A stretch of 64,000 nt of DNA. Source: Paucisalibacillus algeriensis (GTDB taxonomy: Bacteria; Bacillota; Bacilli; Bacillales; Amphibacillaceae). Below the pieces are notes generated by a model. That model did not search any database and was not told where the DNA came from. It worked only from the letters and a program-made list of their open reading frames with translations. The stretch lies in NCBI RefSeq assembly GCF_000577245.1, contig NZ_CBYO010000014.1:310001-374000 (forward strand), written 5' to 3'. This document shows positions 49,459 through 58,642 of this stretch, piece by piece. The translations under genes and the position numbers were made by a program. Numbering within the stretch: the first letter of the stretch is position 1; the number at the start of each line of letters is the position of its first letter.

Positions 49459-50055
49459 CTAGCTTTGATTTATTATCCAATCCTCTAGCTGACTGATTGC
49501 ATTACGACGATGACTAATTCTATTTTTCTCGTCTGGGGTTAGTTCTGCCATAGTTTGTTGATATCCCTTTGGTATAAAAATAGGATCATAGCCAAACCCA
49601 CGGTTTCCTATTTCTTCAGTGCCAATTGTTCCCTCACAGAAACCTTTCTTATATAGTGTTGGTTTCCCCGGTATAGAAACAGATAATACGCATACAAATC
49701 TGGCAGTGCGCTCTTCTTCTGGTACATTCTTTAACTCATTTAATACTTTTTCAATATTCTTTTTATCATCTTTAGGTTCTCCTGCGTACCGTGCGGAATA
49801 TATTCCAGGGCGCCCTTCCAATGCATCAATGATTAACCCAGAGTCATCTGCCATGACCGGAATGTTTAGTATCTCCCGTATTCCTTCCGATTTTAAAGTA
49901 GCGTTTTCCTCAAACGTTGATCCTGTTTCTTCAATATCGGGAAGTTCTTCATCTAAATCTAATAAGGAAACTGCTTTTATTCCATATCGTTCAAATAACG
50001 TCTTAAATTCTTCCACTTTTCCTGCATTCTTTGTTGCAATTAAGATTTCATTCAT
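49459..50055 (-). CDS. rdgB: XTP/dITP diphosphatase (RdgB/HAM1 family)
   Basis: Hydrolyses non-canonical purine nucleoside triphosphates such as ITP and XTP. The 198 residues begin EILIATKNAGKVEEF and contain TGSTFEENATLKSEGI, VMADDSGLIIDAL, YSARYAGE and GFGYDPIFIPKG, all family motifs. It starts 12 nt after rph. Confidence 0.97.
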   Translation of the reverse strand: MNEILIATKNAGKVEEFKTLFERYGIKAVSLLDLDEELPDIEETGSTFEENATLKSEGIREILNIPVMADDSGLIIDALEGRPGIYSARYAGEPKDDKKNIEKVLNELKNVPEEERTARFVCVLSVSIPGKPTLYKKGFCEGTIGTEEIGNRGFGYDPIFIPKGYQQTMAELTPDEKNRISHRRNAISQLEDWIINQS

Positions 50056-50067
50056 CTATTTCACTCC

Positions 50068-50817
50068 TTATTTAGCAGTTTCACCGATTCGGGTTGCTAG
50101 TTCACCTAAGGCTTCTTTTTGTATTGAAAAGATTTCCTGCAAACCTTCATCTGCTAATTTCAACAGTGTCTGTAATTGATTCATGGAGAACGTAGCTTCC
50201 TCCCCTGTTCCTTGAATTTCAACAAATTCACCTGAACCAGTCATAACAATATTCATATCGACATTTGCTTTGGAGTCTTCTTCATAGTTCAAATCAAGTA
50301 TCTCCGTACCATCCGAAAGTACACCAACAGATGTGGCTGCAAGAAAATCCTTTACTGGCATTTTCTTTAATGTATTTTTTTCGAGTAGTTTTCCAAAGGC
50401 AAGCACAAGTGCAACATACGCTCCAGTAATAGATGCTGTTCTAGTCCCACCGTCCGCTTGAATGACATCACAATCAATCCATACTGTTCTTTCCCCGATA
50501 CTATCTAAATCAACAACGGACCGAAGAGCTCTTCCAATTAGTCGTTGAATTTCCATGGTTCTGCCAGATACTTTACCTTTTGAAGATTCACGAATATTTC
50601 TATCTTGGGTGGCACGTGGTAGCATTGCATATTCTGCTGTGATCCACCCTTTTCCTTGACCACGCATAAAAGGAGGAACCCTGTCTTCAATGGTAGCATT
50701 ACAAATTACTTTTGTTTCGCCAACTTGTATTAAGACAGAGCCTTCTGGATGTTTAATAAAATTTGTAGTTATCGTTATAGGTCGTAAACTATTTACATTT
50801 CTTTGATCTGTTCTCAT
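50068..50817 (-). CDS. rph: Ribonuclease PH
   Basis: Phosphorolytic 3'-5' exoribonuclease that trims tRNA 3' ends. The 249 residues start [14 protein letters not shown] and include [32 protein letters not shown] and [20 protein letters not shown] (phosphate-binding). First gene of rph-rdgB-ysnB. Confidence 0.98.
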   Translation of the reverse strand: MRTDQRNVNSLRPITITTNFIKHPEGSVLIQVGETKVICNATIEDRVPPFMRGQGKGWITAEYAMLPRATQDRNIRESSKGKVSGRTMEIQRLIGRALRSVVDLDSIGERTVWIDCDVIQADGGTRTASITGAYVALVLAFGKLLEKNTLKKMPVKDFLAATSVGVLSDGTEILDLNYEEDSKANVDMNIVMTGSGEFVEIQGTGEEATFSMNQLQTLLKLADEGLQEIFSIQKEALGELATRIGETAK

Positions 50818-50935
50818 TATTACTCCTCCTTCTCTAGAAATTAGCTTATCATATTTTACTGGAAAGATTCACCTTATTACAATTGAATAACACAAAGCCT
50901 TTTCATATTATATGAAATTAATAGCCAAAGTAAAA

Positions 50936-50985
50936 TAAAAAAAACACCCCCAAAAGTTAGATTTCTACTCTAACCTTTGGGGGGC
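50936..50985 (-). terminator. Terminator after gerM
   Basis: On the minus strand CCCCCAAAGGTTAGA and TCTAACTTTTGGGGG pair with a short loop and are followed by TGTTTTTTTT. Confidence 0.88.
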
Positions 50986-51019
50986 GGTACCATTAGACTG
51001 CTCTACTTATCTGTTATTA

Positions 51020-52105
51020 CTATAACTTTTCTGAAGGTGAAAGTGATTCACGTGTTACAGGTTCTGAGTATACCTCACCATTTTCATTGGCAATTTGCTC
51101 AACATTTTCTACTTTGATATTTACTGCTTCAATAGATTCTTGTTCTGTTAATGTTCGTACCAACGTTTCCATTACTTCATCCGGTATTACTCCATTTCCC
51201 TTGTCTATTAAAACATCCTGATTAAATACGAGTTCAAGTACACCACTATTTAATTTCGGATCATCTAGTAACATGGTCTGATCATTAAACACATGCATTA
51301 AATTTGTGTCATAGGTTGGACCTTCGATAAGTGCATCTACAATTGCTTGATGTACATCTCCATCCTTGACTTCAACGTACTGGGTTACCGGAACAAAATA
51401 TTGGTTATCATCATGTTCTGTTGGGAAATACATGGTAACTGCTTTACTGTTAATTAAATCAATAGTATCCGATTGGACGATATTAATTCCATTAGCTCTT
51501 GTGTACCCATTTGAAATCGGTGTACCATCTACAGGCATTGAAGTTAAATCTTTCCCACTGACCCGAAGCTTAACACGGTCAATCGTATCGAATTGGGTCA
51601 ATGTAAATGTCATTGCTTCTAAAATCTTCTTCTCATCCTGGGCTGCATATTCATTGAATTCTTCTGATAAGTCTACAGTTGCTGTTCCTTCTTCAATACT
51701 TACCCCAAGAACTTCTGTTCCAGCAGGTAAAACCGCTTGGAATCCATTTGGTAATAATGATGTAACTGGGCCATCCTGTACTAGATATTCCAAAACTTGT
51801 GAAGCCACTGCTTTTGAATCAGGAACTGGTAACTCCACTGATTGCGGAGCTACTAGACCATTAGAATCTAGCAAAAACAATTGACGTAGAACTGTTTGAT
51901 TCGGTTCTTCTGTTTGGTCTGCTTCTCCTGTGTCCTCAGTATTGCCTGCTTCATTATCAGTAGCTTGATTCTCTTGTCCATCAACAGCTTCAGCATTTGG
52001 TGGTGGATCCATATCTGGGAGAGATTGTTCTCCTTGGAAACATCCAGTTAATAACAATAACGTACATAATGATGCAAGTAATATTAGCAAATATCGCTTT
52101 CTCAT
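51020..52105 (-). CDS. gerM: Spore germination/sporulation lipoprotein GerM
   Basis: Mother-cell lipoprotein required for sporulation and germination; in B. subtilis it contributes to the SpoIIIAH-SpoIIQ complex. The 361 residues have a signal with lipobox LTGC (Cys22), an acidic Glu/Asn/Thr-rich linker (about 30-70), and two GerMN domains (about 95-190 and 230-330; for example EEGTATVDLSEEFNEY in the first and VLELVFNQDVLIDKG in the second). Positioned between racE and rph as in B. subtilis. Confidence 0.95.
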   Translation of the reverse strand: MRKRYLLILLASLCTLLLLTGCFQGEQSLPDMDPPPNAEAVDGQENQATDNEAGNTEDTGEADQTEEPNQTVLRQLFLLDSNGLVAPQSVELPVPDSKAVASQVLEYLVQDGPVTSLLPNGFQAVLPAGTEVLGVSIEEGTATVDLSEEFNEYAAQDEKKILEAMTFTLTQFDTIDRVKLRVSGKDLTSMPVDGTPISNGYTRANGINIVQSDTIDLINSKAVTMYFPTEHDDNQYFVPVTQYVEVKDGDVHQAIVDALIEGPTYDTNLMHVFNDQTMLLDDPKLNSGVLELVFNQDVLIDKGNGVIPDEVMETLVRTLTEQESIEAVNIKVENVEQIANENGEVYSEPVTRESLSPSEKL

Positions 52106-52174
52106 GTCATTCCCTCCTACGATGGTTTGTACTATTATGTATACGAGCCTATTTTTAATTTAGACCTTTTGATC

Positions 52175-52218
52175 AAAAAAAAAATCCGCCCCTCATATTA
52201 AAAATTTGAAGGGCAGAG
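52175..52218 (-). terminator. Terminator after racE
   Basis: On the minus strand TGCCCTTCA and TGAGGGGCGGA pair around an AT-rich loop, followed by nine T. Confidence 0.75.
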
Positions 52219-52239
52219 CTAATTCCTACATATATTAAG

Positions 52240-53052
52240 TTAAATAACTGCTTTTTCAATAGCTACAGATTTTAAATTATCAATTGAACTATTAAATATA
52301 CGTTTCGTTAAAGAAGTAAAACTAGCTACATCACCAGTTGTGTAAAATTGATGGTAAAATGATTCTGTTTCATCGTTTAATAGCTGGTTAATTTGTAATA
52401 TTGTACTTGTTTCCCTAGCAGTTTCTTCACTAGAAGAAATTAAAGTTATTTCAGGTCCAACTACCTGTTGAATCACTTCTTTTAGTAACGGATAGTGTGT
52501 ACATCCTAAGATAAGTGTATCCATTTCATCAAACTTCTTCAAAGGTAAAAGTGCATGTTCTACAGTCCGTTCAGCTAAGCTACCAGAAAGTATTCCTTTC
52601 TCTACAATCGGTACAAATGTTGGGCATGCTAAAGAAATAGTATACAAATCAGGCTTTAGCATAGATAGGGCATTAGAATACGCATTACTTCGAATAGTAC
52701 CTTCAGTACCAATGATACCTATATGGTTATTTAAAGTTGACTTAATAGCTGCTCTTGCTCCAGGTTGAATAACACCTACAACTGGAATAGTTAGCTTTTT
52801 CTGCAATTCTTCTAGTGTATAAGCAGTAGCGGTATTGCAAGCAACAACCAGCATTTTAATATCCTTTGTTAATAGAAAATCAACCATTTCCCAAGTAAAT
52901 CGTATGATTTCTTTCGCTGTTCTCGGTCCATATGGACAACGTAATGTATCACCAAGATAAATAAGTTTTTCTCTAGGAAGTTGTCTCATCAATTCATGTA
53001 CAACTGTTAATCCACCGACTCCTGAGTCAATGACACCAATGGGTTTATTCAA
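52240..53052 (-). CDS. racE: Glutamate racemase
   Basis: Supplies D-glutamate for peptidoglycan. The TTG at 53052, preceded by AGGCGG, gives MNKPIGVIDSGVGG and 270 residues; a longer frame to 53085 would overlap the MarR gene. Both catalytic cysteines are present (VVACNTATAYTLEEL and LGCTHYPLL), as are IYLGDTLRCPYGPR and GTEGTIRSNAY. It follows the MarR-family gene by 22 nt. Confidence 0.96.
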   Translation of the reverse strand: MNKPIGVIDSGVGGLTVVHELMRQLPREKLIYLGDTLRCPYGPRTAKEIIRFTWEMVDFLLTKDIKMLVVACNTATAYTLEELQKKLTIPVVGVIQPGARAAIKSTLNNHIGIIGTEGTIRSNAYSNALSMLKPDLYTISLACPTFVPIVEKGILSGSLAERTVEHALLPLKKFDEMDTLILGCTHYPLLKEVIQQVVGPEITLISSSEETARETSTILQINQLLNDETESFYHQFYTTGDVASFTSLTKRIFNSSIDNLKSVAIEKAVI

Positions 53053-53074
53053 AATTACCGCCTCTTCTAAGATG

Positions 53075-53527
53075 TTATTTTTCATTTACATTTTTCATTT
53101 GATGATGCAATAAGTTAAGAAGTTCAATTAATGTTTTTGTTTGGTCCTCGGTAAAATTCTCTAAGACCTCGTTAAGATAATTTTGTCTTTTTAAAATTAC
53201 CTCTTCAATTATACGATGACCCTTTTCTAAAACATGTATTCGAACGACACGTCGATCATTTGTATCACGCACGCGTTCCACTAGGTCATTTTTTTCCATA
53301 CGATCGACTAAGTCAGTTGTTGTACTAAATGCTAGCCCGTTCTTAGAGGATAGTTCGCCAATAGTTAAATCCCCTTCTTCTCTCAACCATTGTAAAGCAA
53401 TAAATTGCGGATTTGTTATTGGATAATTATTTAATATCTTACGACCATTTTGCTTGATAGCTCCCGATATATGTCGGAGTGTTTTTTCTATTTGAGCAAT
53501 AGATTCTGGTGATTTATTGTTTTTCAA
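53075..53527 (-). CDS. ysmB: MarR family transcriptional regulator (YsmB-like)
   Basis: Winged-helix regulator of 150 residues. The TTG at 53527 lies 7 nt after GGGAGG, while an upstream ATG at 53572 has no SD. The recognition region LTIGELSSKNGLAFSTTTDLVDRMEKNDLVERVRDTNDRRVVRIHVLEKG is a clear MarR winged helix. Its targets are unknown; it is upstream of racE as in B. subtilis. Confidence 0.9.
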   Translation of the reverse strand: MKNNKSPESIAQIEKTLRHISGAIKQNGRKILNNYPITNPQFIALQWLREEGDLTIGELSSKNGLAFSTTTDLVDRMEKNDLVERVRDTNDRRVVRIHVLEKGHRIIEEVILKRQNYLNEVLENFTEDQTKTLIELLNLLHHQMKNVNEK

Positions 53528-53668
53528 GACGTTTCCTCCCGAAATTCCAGTCATATAGTCATATTTTATCATAAAGAAACGAAAAACTTGTGAATTATTT
53601 TCAAAAAGTAATTTTTATAGGTATTAGGGGGTATGATAATATATTTTTAACATTGAAGAATTGTGCGC

Positions 53669-53695
53669 ACCGATTACTAATCACCACATAAGCTA
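53669..53695 (+). promoter_or_regulatory. Probable sigma-K promoter of gerE
   Basis: AC (53669-53670) and CATAAGCTA (53687-53695) are 16 nt apart, fitting the sigma-K pattern AC-N16-CATANNNTA. It lies about 60 nt before the gerE start; gerE is a sigma-K gene in B. subtilis. Confidence 0.7.
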
Positions 53696-53754
53696 TAATG
53701 ACTAAATAATTTCCCTCAAATTGCAGCTCTATGACAGCAAGGAGGGGTTAACAT

Positions 53755-53979
53755 TTGAAGGACAACGAGTATAAACCGAAGCAATTATTAACAAAACGAG
53801 AAAAAGAAGTATTCGAGCTTTTAGTTCAAGACAAAACAACAAAGGAAATTGCCCAGGAATTGTTTATTTCTGAAAAAACTGTCCGTAACCATATTTCAAA
53901 TGCTATGCAAAAATTAGGAGTCAAGGGGCGTTCACAGGCAGTTGTAGAGCTCATCCGTATGGGTGAATTGAAGCTCTAG
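53755..53979 (+). CDS. gerE: Spore germination transcription factor GerE
   Basis: LuxR-type DNA-binding protein that acts late in the mother cell on coat genes. The 74 residues equal the B. subtilis length and consist almost entirely of a LuxR helix-turn-helix: LLTKREKEVFELLVQDKTTKEIAQELFISEKTVRNHISNAMQKLGVKGRSQAVVEL (about 11-66). The start is TTG, 7 nt after AAGGAGGGG. Followed by a strong terminator. Confidence 0.97.
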   Translation: MKDNEYKPKQLLTKREKEVFELLVQDKTTKEIAQELFISEKTVRNHISNAMQKLGVKGRSQAVVELIRMGELKL

Positions 53980-53982
53980 AAG

Positions 53983-54016
53983 AAACCGACTTTCCTTAAT
54001 CGGAAGTCGGTTTTTA
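53983..54016 (+). terminator. Terminator after gerE
   Basis: AAACCGACTTTCC pairs with GGAAGTCGGTTT, followed by TTTATT, 4 nt past the gerE stop. Confidence 0.88.
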
Positions 54017-54059
54017 TTCATGGCTGTTTTCTAAAGAATAGTTGTTAATTGCACAATTT

Positions 54060-54597
54060 CTATAAACTGTGAATTAACTAGAGATATATGGTTGAGCATC
54101 ATACCCGCTACGAAAATACACTCCGCTTTCACTTCCAGCACAGGGGCGACATCTACTCGAAAAGACAATCGCAGTGTCTATCTTGCCACTTGGCGACTGG
54201 TGAGTATCCTCGCATTTTCACACTGCGGGGTCTCACCGAAGCCTATCCTCCCGCAGGAGTCTCCGTGTATTTCTTCCGCTATGATAGTGGTATGAATTTG
54301 ACATCACACAATTCAAGAACATAATTTAATTACTAACCATAATTAGAAAGCTAAACTAGCGTAGTCAGAATAGGAAGACTCCTGTGTGAATAGCACGTGT
54401 GTCCGAAGACCCCGCAAAAGATGCACCTGCGTCTTCTAGTAACGCTACGAAGAGTATTCCGCGGTGCAAAGAAACATATTCAAGTAGTATCCTGGCTGAG
54501 GCCGTGATTGCGGAAAGCGGGTCGGAACGGTATCGTACCACTTTATTCATTAACTATGGGGGAATTGAATTAGATATCGCATAGTTTCTTTCAACCT
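54060..54597. repeat. Large inverted-repeat-bounded palindromic element (copy C)
   Basis: The same two-unit element as at 43794-44225, in the opposite orientation and more degraded. Left end about 54060 (CTATAAACTGTG), right end about 54597 (GCATAGTTTCTTTCAA). Unit 1 (about 54105-54290) includes GAAGCCTATCCTCCCGCAGG; unit 2 (about 54355-54545) includes GTCCGAAGACCCCGCA and GGCTGAGGCCGTGA. It fills the 656-nt gap between convergent gerE and ysmA. Short open frames inside follow the repeat and are not genes. Confidence 0.75.
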
Positions 54598-54635
54598 TGA
54601 GAATAAAAAAACAATCATTTCGAAAACATACTTAT

Positions 54636-55091
54636 TTATTGATTGGAACTAATAACTGATAATTTTTCCTTTATATTTTCACCCAATGGCAGTGATTTTC
54701 CTGTAACGGAATTTATATAAACAATTCGTCCCCTACCCGTCAGACAGATTTCATCTTCTTGGTTAACACCCATATAATGGATATCAAATGATGTATTACC
54801 CACTTGATCTGCTTTAACATAGATTCGCAAACTATCCTGAAAAAACAATTGTCTTAGATAATCACATTGTAAGTCAGCTACAATTGGAATTCCTTCTGTA
54901 TTTGCATCATCACCAAAAACACCTACTGATTTTAAATACTCTATTCGAGCTTCTTCAAAATAAATAAAAGGACTAACATTGTTTACATGCCCAAACATAT
55001 CTGTTTCTGAAAAACGAATTCGAATAGGTATAAAAAAAGAAAATTCTTCTCTCCATGTAGTTAGGTCTTGAATATATGAAATCTTTCGCAT
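54636..55091 (-). CDS. ysmA: Acyl-CoA thioesterase, 4HBT hotdog family (YsmA-like)
   Basis: A 151-residue hotdog-fold protein with the catalytic signature RFSETDMFGHVNNVSPFIYFEEARIEYL (about 27-54), typical of 4-hydroxybenzoyl-CoA thioesterase-like enzymes. Substrate chain is unknown. It lies between gerE and sdhB as ysmA does in B. subtilis. A weak hairpin with seven T follows the stop. Confidence 0.88.
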   Translation of the reverse strand: MRKISYIQDLTTWREEFSFFIPIRIRFSETDMFGHVNNVSPFIYFEEARIEYLKSVGVFGDDANTEGIPIVADLQCDYLRQLFFQDSLRIYVKADQVGNTSFDIHYMGVNQEDEICLTGRGRIVYINSVTGKSLPLGENIKEKLSVISSNQ

Positions 55092-55114
55092 GATTTACAT
55101 TCCTTTCGCTTGAT

Positions 55115-55150
55115 GAAAAAAAGACCCCTACCTAACTTGAGGTAAGGATC
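55115..55150 (-). terminator. Terminator of sdhCAB
   Basis: On the minus strand GATCCTTACCT and AGGTAGGGGTC pair with a 6-nt loop and lead into TTTTTTT. Confidence 0.78.
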
Positions 55151-55169
55151 TTGTTGTTTACATTATGAA

Positions 55170-55934
55170 TCAATGTGCATTATCGCTACCAAAGAAATTC
55201 TTAAATGATTGTACAGTAGCTGCACGGTTCATAGCTGCAATTGAAGTTGTTAACGGAATACCTTTCGGACAAACTTGTACACAGTTTTGTGCGTTACCAC
55301 AACCAACTAGTCCGCCTTCTTCCATTAATCCTTCTAATCTTTCACTTGCATTCATTTCACCTGTTGGATGTGAGTTAAATAAACGAGCTTGAGAGATTGG
55401 AGCAGGTCCAATAAAGTTTGATTTGTCATTCACATTTGGACAAGCCTCTAAACAAACTCCACAAGTCATACATTTTGATAGTTCATAAGCCCATTGACGT
55501 TTTTTCTCTGGCATACGGGGTCCCGGACCTAAATCGTAAGTACCATCAATTGGAATCCAAGCTTTTACTTGTTTCAACGCATCAAACATGCGCTCACGGT
55601 CAATAACTAAGTCACGAACTACCGGGAATGTAGACATTGGCTCTAGTCGAACTGGTTGTTCTAATTCATCTACAAGAGCTGCACAAGATTGTCTTGGCAC
55701 TCCATTGATAACCATAGAACAAGCTCCACAAACCTCTTCCAAACAGTTCATATCCCATGCTACAGGTGTTGTCTTTTCCCCTTTAGCATTAATGGGATTT
55801 TTACGAATTTCCATTAACCCAGAAATAACGTTCATATTTTTTCGATATGGAACATTAAATGTTTCGTCATATGGAGCAGAATCTGGGCTATCTTGACGCG
55901 TAATAATAAATGTAACAGTCTTTTGTTCAGCCAT
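55170..55934 (-). CDS. sdhB: Succinate dehydrogenase iron-sulfur subunit
   Basis: Electron-transfer subunit of respiratory complex II. The ATG at 55934 (GGGAGT upstream) gives 254 residues. The [2Fe-2S] site CLEEVCGACSMVINGVPRQSC lies about residues 62-82. The ferredoxin-type cluster ligands are in CMTCGVCLEACPNV and CGNAQNCVQVCPKG. Last gene of the operon. Confidence 0.97.
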   Translation of the reverse strand: MAEQKTVTFIITRQDSPDSAPYDETFNVPYRKNMNVISGLMEIRKNPINAKGEKTTPVAWDMNCLEEVCGACSMVINGVPRQSCAALVDELEQPVRLEPMSTFPVVRDLVIDRERMFDALKQVKAWIPIDGTYDLGPGPRMPEKKRQWAYELSKCMTCGVCLEACPNVNDKSNFIGPAPISQARLFNSHPTGEMNASERLEGLMEEGGLVGCGNAQNCVQVCPKGIPLTTSIAAMNRAATVQSFKNFFGSDNAH

Positions 55935-55969
55935 TTTCACTTACTCCCTTCGCTATTTGTTTTCCCGTC

Positions 55970-57721
55970 CTAGTGTTTTGTCGTGTAATCACGTTTACGT
56001 GGCGGAATTAAGGATACATCAACATCTTCATAAGAGAATACTGGTGTATTCGCATTTGCATCAAATTCTGCAATTGTTGTCTTTAACCATTCCTCATCAT
56101 TCCGTTCTGGGAATTCTGGCTTATAGTGTGCCCCACGGCTCTCATTACGATTGTAGGCACCAATTGTAATAACTCGAGCTAGATGTAACATGTTTTTAAG
56201 CTGACGAGTAAACATAACACCTTGGTTATTCCAGCGAGAAGTATCGTTGATATTAATATTTTCAAAGCGTTCCAGTAATTCTTGAATCTTTTCATCTGTT
56301 TTTAGTAGTTTCGCATTTTCACGAACAACAGTAACATTATCTGTCATCCATTCACCAAGCTCATGGTGAATTTGATAAGCATTTTCTTCTCCACTCATAT
56401 TCATAAGTGCTTCGAATTTTTCTTCTTCTTCTTTAACACGATTTTCAAATAGACTAGAATCTAAATCTTCAACATGCTTATCTAAGCCTTCTGTATATTC
56501 TATTGCTTTAGGTCCTGCAACCATACCACCATAAATTGCAGATAGTAATGAGTTAGCACCTAAGCGGTTGCCACCGTGCTGAGAATAATCACATTCTCCA
56601 GCAGCAAAAATTCCAGGAATACTTGTCATTTGATTATAATCAACCCAGAGTCCACCCATAGAATAGTGAACAGCAGGGAAAATTTTCATCGGGACTTTAC
56701 GCGGATCTTCGCCTACGAATTTTTCATAGATTTCAATGATACCACCAAGTTTAACATCAAGTTCTTTCGGATCTTTGTGAGAAAGGTCTAGATAAACCAT
56801 GTTCTCGCCATTAATACCTAATTTTTGATTAACGCAGACATCAAAGATTTCACGAGTTGCAATATCCCTAGGTACCAGGTTTCCATATGCAGGGTATTTT
56901 TCCTCAAGGAAATACCATGGTTCTCCATCTTTATAAGTCCAAACACGTCCACCTTCACCACGAGCAGATTCACTCATAAGACGAAGCTTGTCATCACCAG
57001 GAATTGCTGTAGGGTGGATTTGAATAAATTCACCATTAGCATACTTCGCACCTTGTTGATATAAAATAGATGCCGCAGAACCAGTATTAATCATGGAGTT
57101 TGTAGACTTACCAAAGATAATTCCTGGGCCACCTGTTGCCATGATTGTTGCATCTGATGGGAATGATTTAATCTCATGAGTCTTCATGTCTTGTGCAACG
57201 ATTCCACGTCCGACACCTTCATCATCTAGTACTGCTCCAAGGAATTCCCATCCTTCATATTTAGTTACTAAACCTTCTACTTCATAACGACGAACTTGTT
57301 CATCTAATGCATATAATAATTGTTGACCTGTTGTTGCCCCAGCAAATGCTGTGCGGTGGTGTTGTGTACCACCAAAACGACGGAAGTCCAGTAGACCTTC
57401 AGGGGTACGATTAAACATAACACCCATACGGTCTAACATATTAATAATTCCCGGTGCCGCTTCACACATTGCTTTTACCGGTGGTTGGTTAGCTAAGAAG
57501 TCCCCTCCGTAAACGGTATCATCAAAGTGAATCCATGGAGAGTCCCCTTCCCCTTTTGTATTTACTGCACCATTAATACCACCTTGGGCACATACAGAGT
57601 GAGAACGTTTAACTGGAACTATTGAAAATAAGTCAACGCTTACACCAGCTTCAGCAGCCTTGATTGTTGCCATTAGACCAGCTAAGCCTCCGCCAACAAC
57701 AGCGATTTTACGGTTACTCAT
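55970..57721 (-). CDS. sdhA: Succinate dehydrogenase flavoprotein subunit
   Basis: Catalytic subunit oxidising succinate to fumarate. The 583 residues start with the dinucleotide-binding VVGGGLAGLMATIKAAEAG. They contain the covalent FAD region KRSHSVCAQGGINGAVN, the substrate-binding HPTAIPGDDKLRLMSESARGEGG, and MGGLWVDYNQMTSIPGIFAAGECDYSQHGGNRLGANSLL. This is the Bacillus/epsilon-proteobacterial type with a single cytochrome b subunit. 28 nt after sdhC. Confidence 0.98.
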   Translation of the reverse strand: MSNRKIAVVGGGLAGLMATIKAAEAGVSVDLFSIVPVKRSHSVCAQGGINGAVNTKGEGDSPWIHFDDTVYGGDFLANQPPVKAMCEAAPGIINMLDRMGVMFNRTPEGLLDFRRFGGTQHHRTAFAGATTGQQLLYALDEQVRRYEVEGLVTKYEGWEFLGAVLDDEGVGRGIVAQDMKTHEIKSFPSDATIMATGGPGIIFGKSTNSMINTGSAASILYQQGAKYANGEFIQIHPTAIPGDDKLRLMSESARGEGGRVWTYKDGEPWYFLEEKYPAYGNLVPRDIATREIFDVCVNQKLGINGENMVYLDLSHKDPKELDVKLGGIIEIYEKFVGEDPRKVPMKIFPAVHYSMGGLWVDYNQMTSIPGIFAAGECDYSQHGGNRLGANSLLSAIYGGMVAGPKAIEYTEGLDKHVEDLDSSLFENRVKEEEEKFEALMNMSGEENAYQIHHELGEWMTDNVTVVRENAKLLKTDEKIQELLERFENININDTSRWNNQGVMFTRQLKNMLHLARVITIGAYNRNESRGAHYKPEFPERNDEEWLKTTIAEFDANANTPVFSYEDVDVSLIPPRKRDYTTKH

Positions 57722-57749
57722 TATGAAACCTCACTCCTTCTCTCTTTAC

Positions 57750-58367
57750 TTAAACTCCATAAGCGAATGTAATTAAAGTTCTAATACCGATATAGCTTAC
57801 TACTAAAAATACTAGTATAGTAGCATATGTAACAATCTTCTGTGATCTTGGTGATTGTGCAATTCCCCAAGAAACCAAGAATCCCCAAAGGCCGTTAGAG
57901 AAATGGAATACAGCAGAAAGAACACCAATAACATAAAACCAAAACATGATTGGGTTTGTTAAAATCCCTTCCATAAGACTGTAATCCAAGCTCGCACCAA
58001 GAGCTACTTGTACACGAGTTTCAAACACATGCCATGCAATAAATACTAACGTAATAATTCCAGTTATGCGTTGTAAGAAAAATAACCAGTTACGGACAAA
58101 TCCATATCTTCTTACATTGTTTTTTGCAACAAATACAATATAAACCCCTAAAATCGCATGGAATAAAATGGGTAAATAAATAATAAAGATTTCCAATGCA
58201 AGTACGAAAGGAAGATTATGCATGAAGTTAGCTGCTTTATTAAAGCTTTCCTCTCCATATACTGCAAAGTGGTTAATGACCAAGTGTTGAACCATGAAAA
58301 GCCCGATAGGAACTACCCCGAGTAACGAGTGTAATCTCCTATAAAAATACTCCCTATGTTCCGCCAT
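57750..58367 (-). CDS. sdhC: Succinate dehydrogenase cytochrome b558 subunit
   Basis: Membrane anchor of complex II with five hydrophobic segments and conserved heme-ligand histidines in FMVQHLVINHF, LFHAILGVYIVF, FIAWHVFETR and FHFSNGLWGFLVSWG. The 205 residues fit the B. subtilis-type diheme cytochrome b558. First gene of sdhCAB. GGGGGGTAT precedes the ATG. A good sigma-A promoter is at 58474-58502. Confidence 0.97.
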   Translation of the reverse strand: MAEHREYFYRRLHSLLGVVPIGLFMVQHLVINHFAVYGEESFNKAANFMHNLPFVLALEIFIIYLPILFHAILGVYIVFVAKNNVRRYGFVRNWLFFLQRITGIITLVFIAWHVFETRVQVALGASLDYSLMEGILTNPIMFWFYVIGVLSAVFHFSNGLWGFLVSWGIAQSPRSQKIVTYATILVFLVVSYIGIRTLITFAYGV

Positions 58368-58473
58368 GTGATACCCCCCTTAGTTCTTCTGATGATTTTT
58401 AATAATTAGTCTGACATTTCGTACAAAAAGAAAAGATTATTTTTGTCTAAAATGTAGATTTTGCAACATGTTT

Positions 58474-58502
58474 ATTGTACGACTATCTCCAATTAGCGTC
58501 AA
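58474..58502 (-). promoter_or_regulatory. Sigma-A promoter of sdhCAB
   Basis: On the minus strand TTGACG (58497-58502) and TACAAT (58474-58479) are 17 nt apart; each hexamer has one mismatch. It predicts a leader of about 100 nt. Confidence 0.72.
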
Positions 58503-58642
58503 GAAAAGGTATTCATTTTTAGTTAACGAAATATCCTGATTATAGTACTCAATAACCTTGCGTTTAAATTAAAATGCATGGATAATATTATTAGACTTAT
58601 AATGTTATTATGTGAATTTTACATACAGGAAGGAATCTAACG

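Noticed and set aside
52106-52175. Sigma-E promoter upstream of gerM
   Set aside because: CATAATAG-like and ATACAT-like sequences are present, but no matching -35 at 14-15 nt was found.
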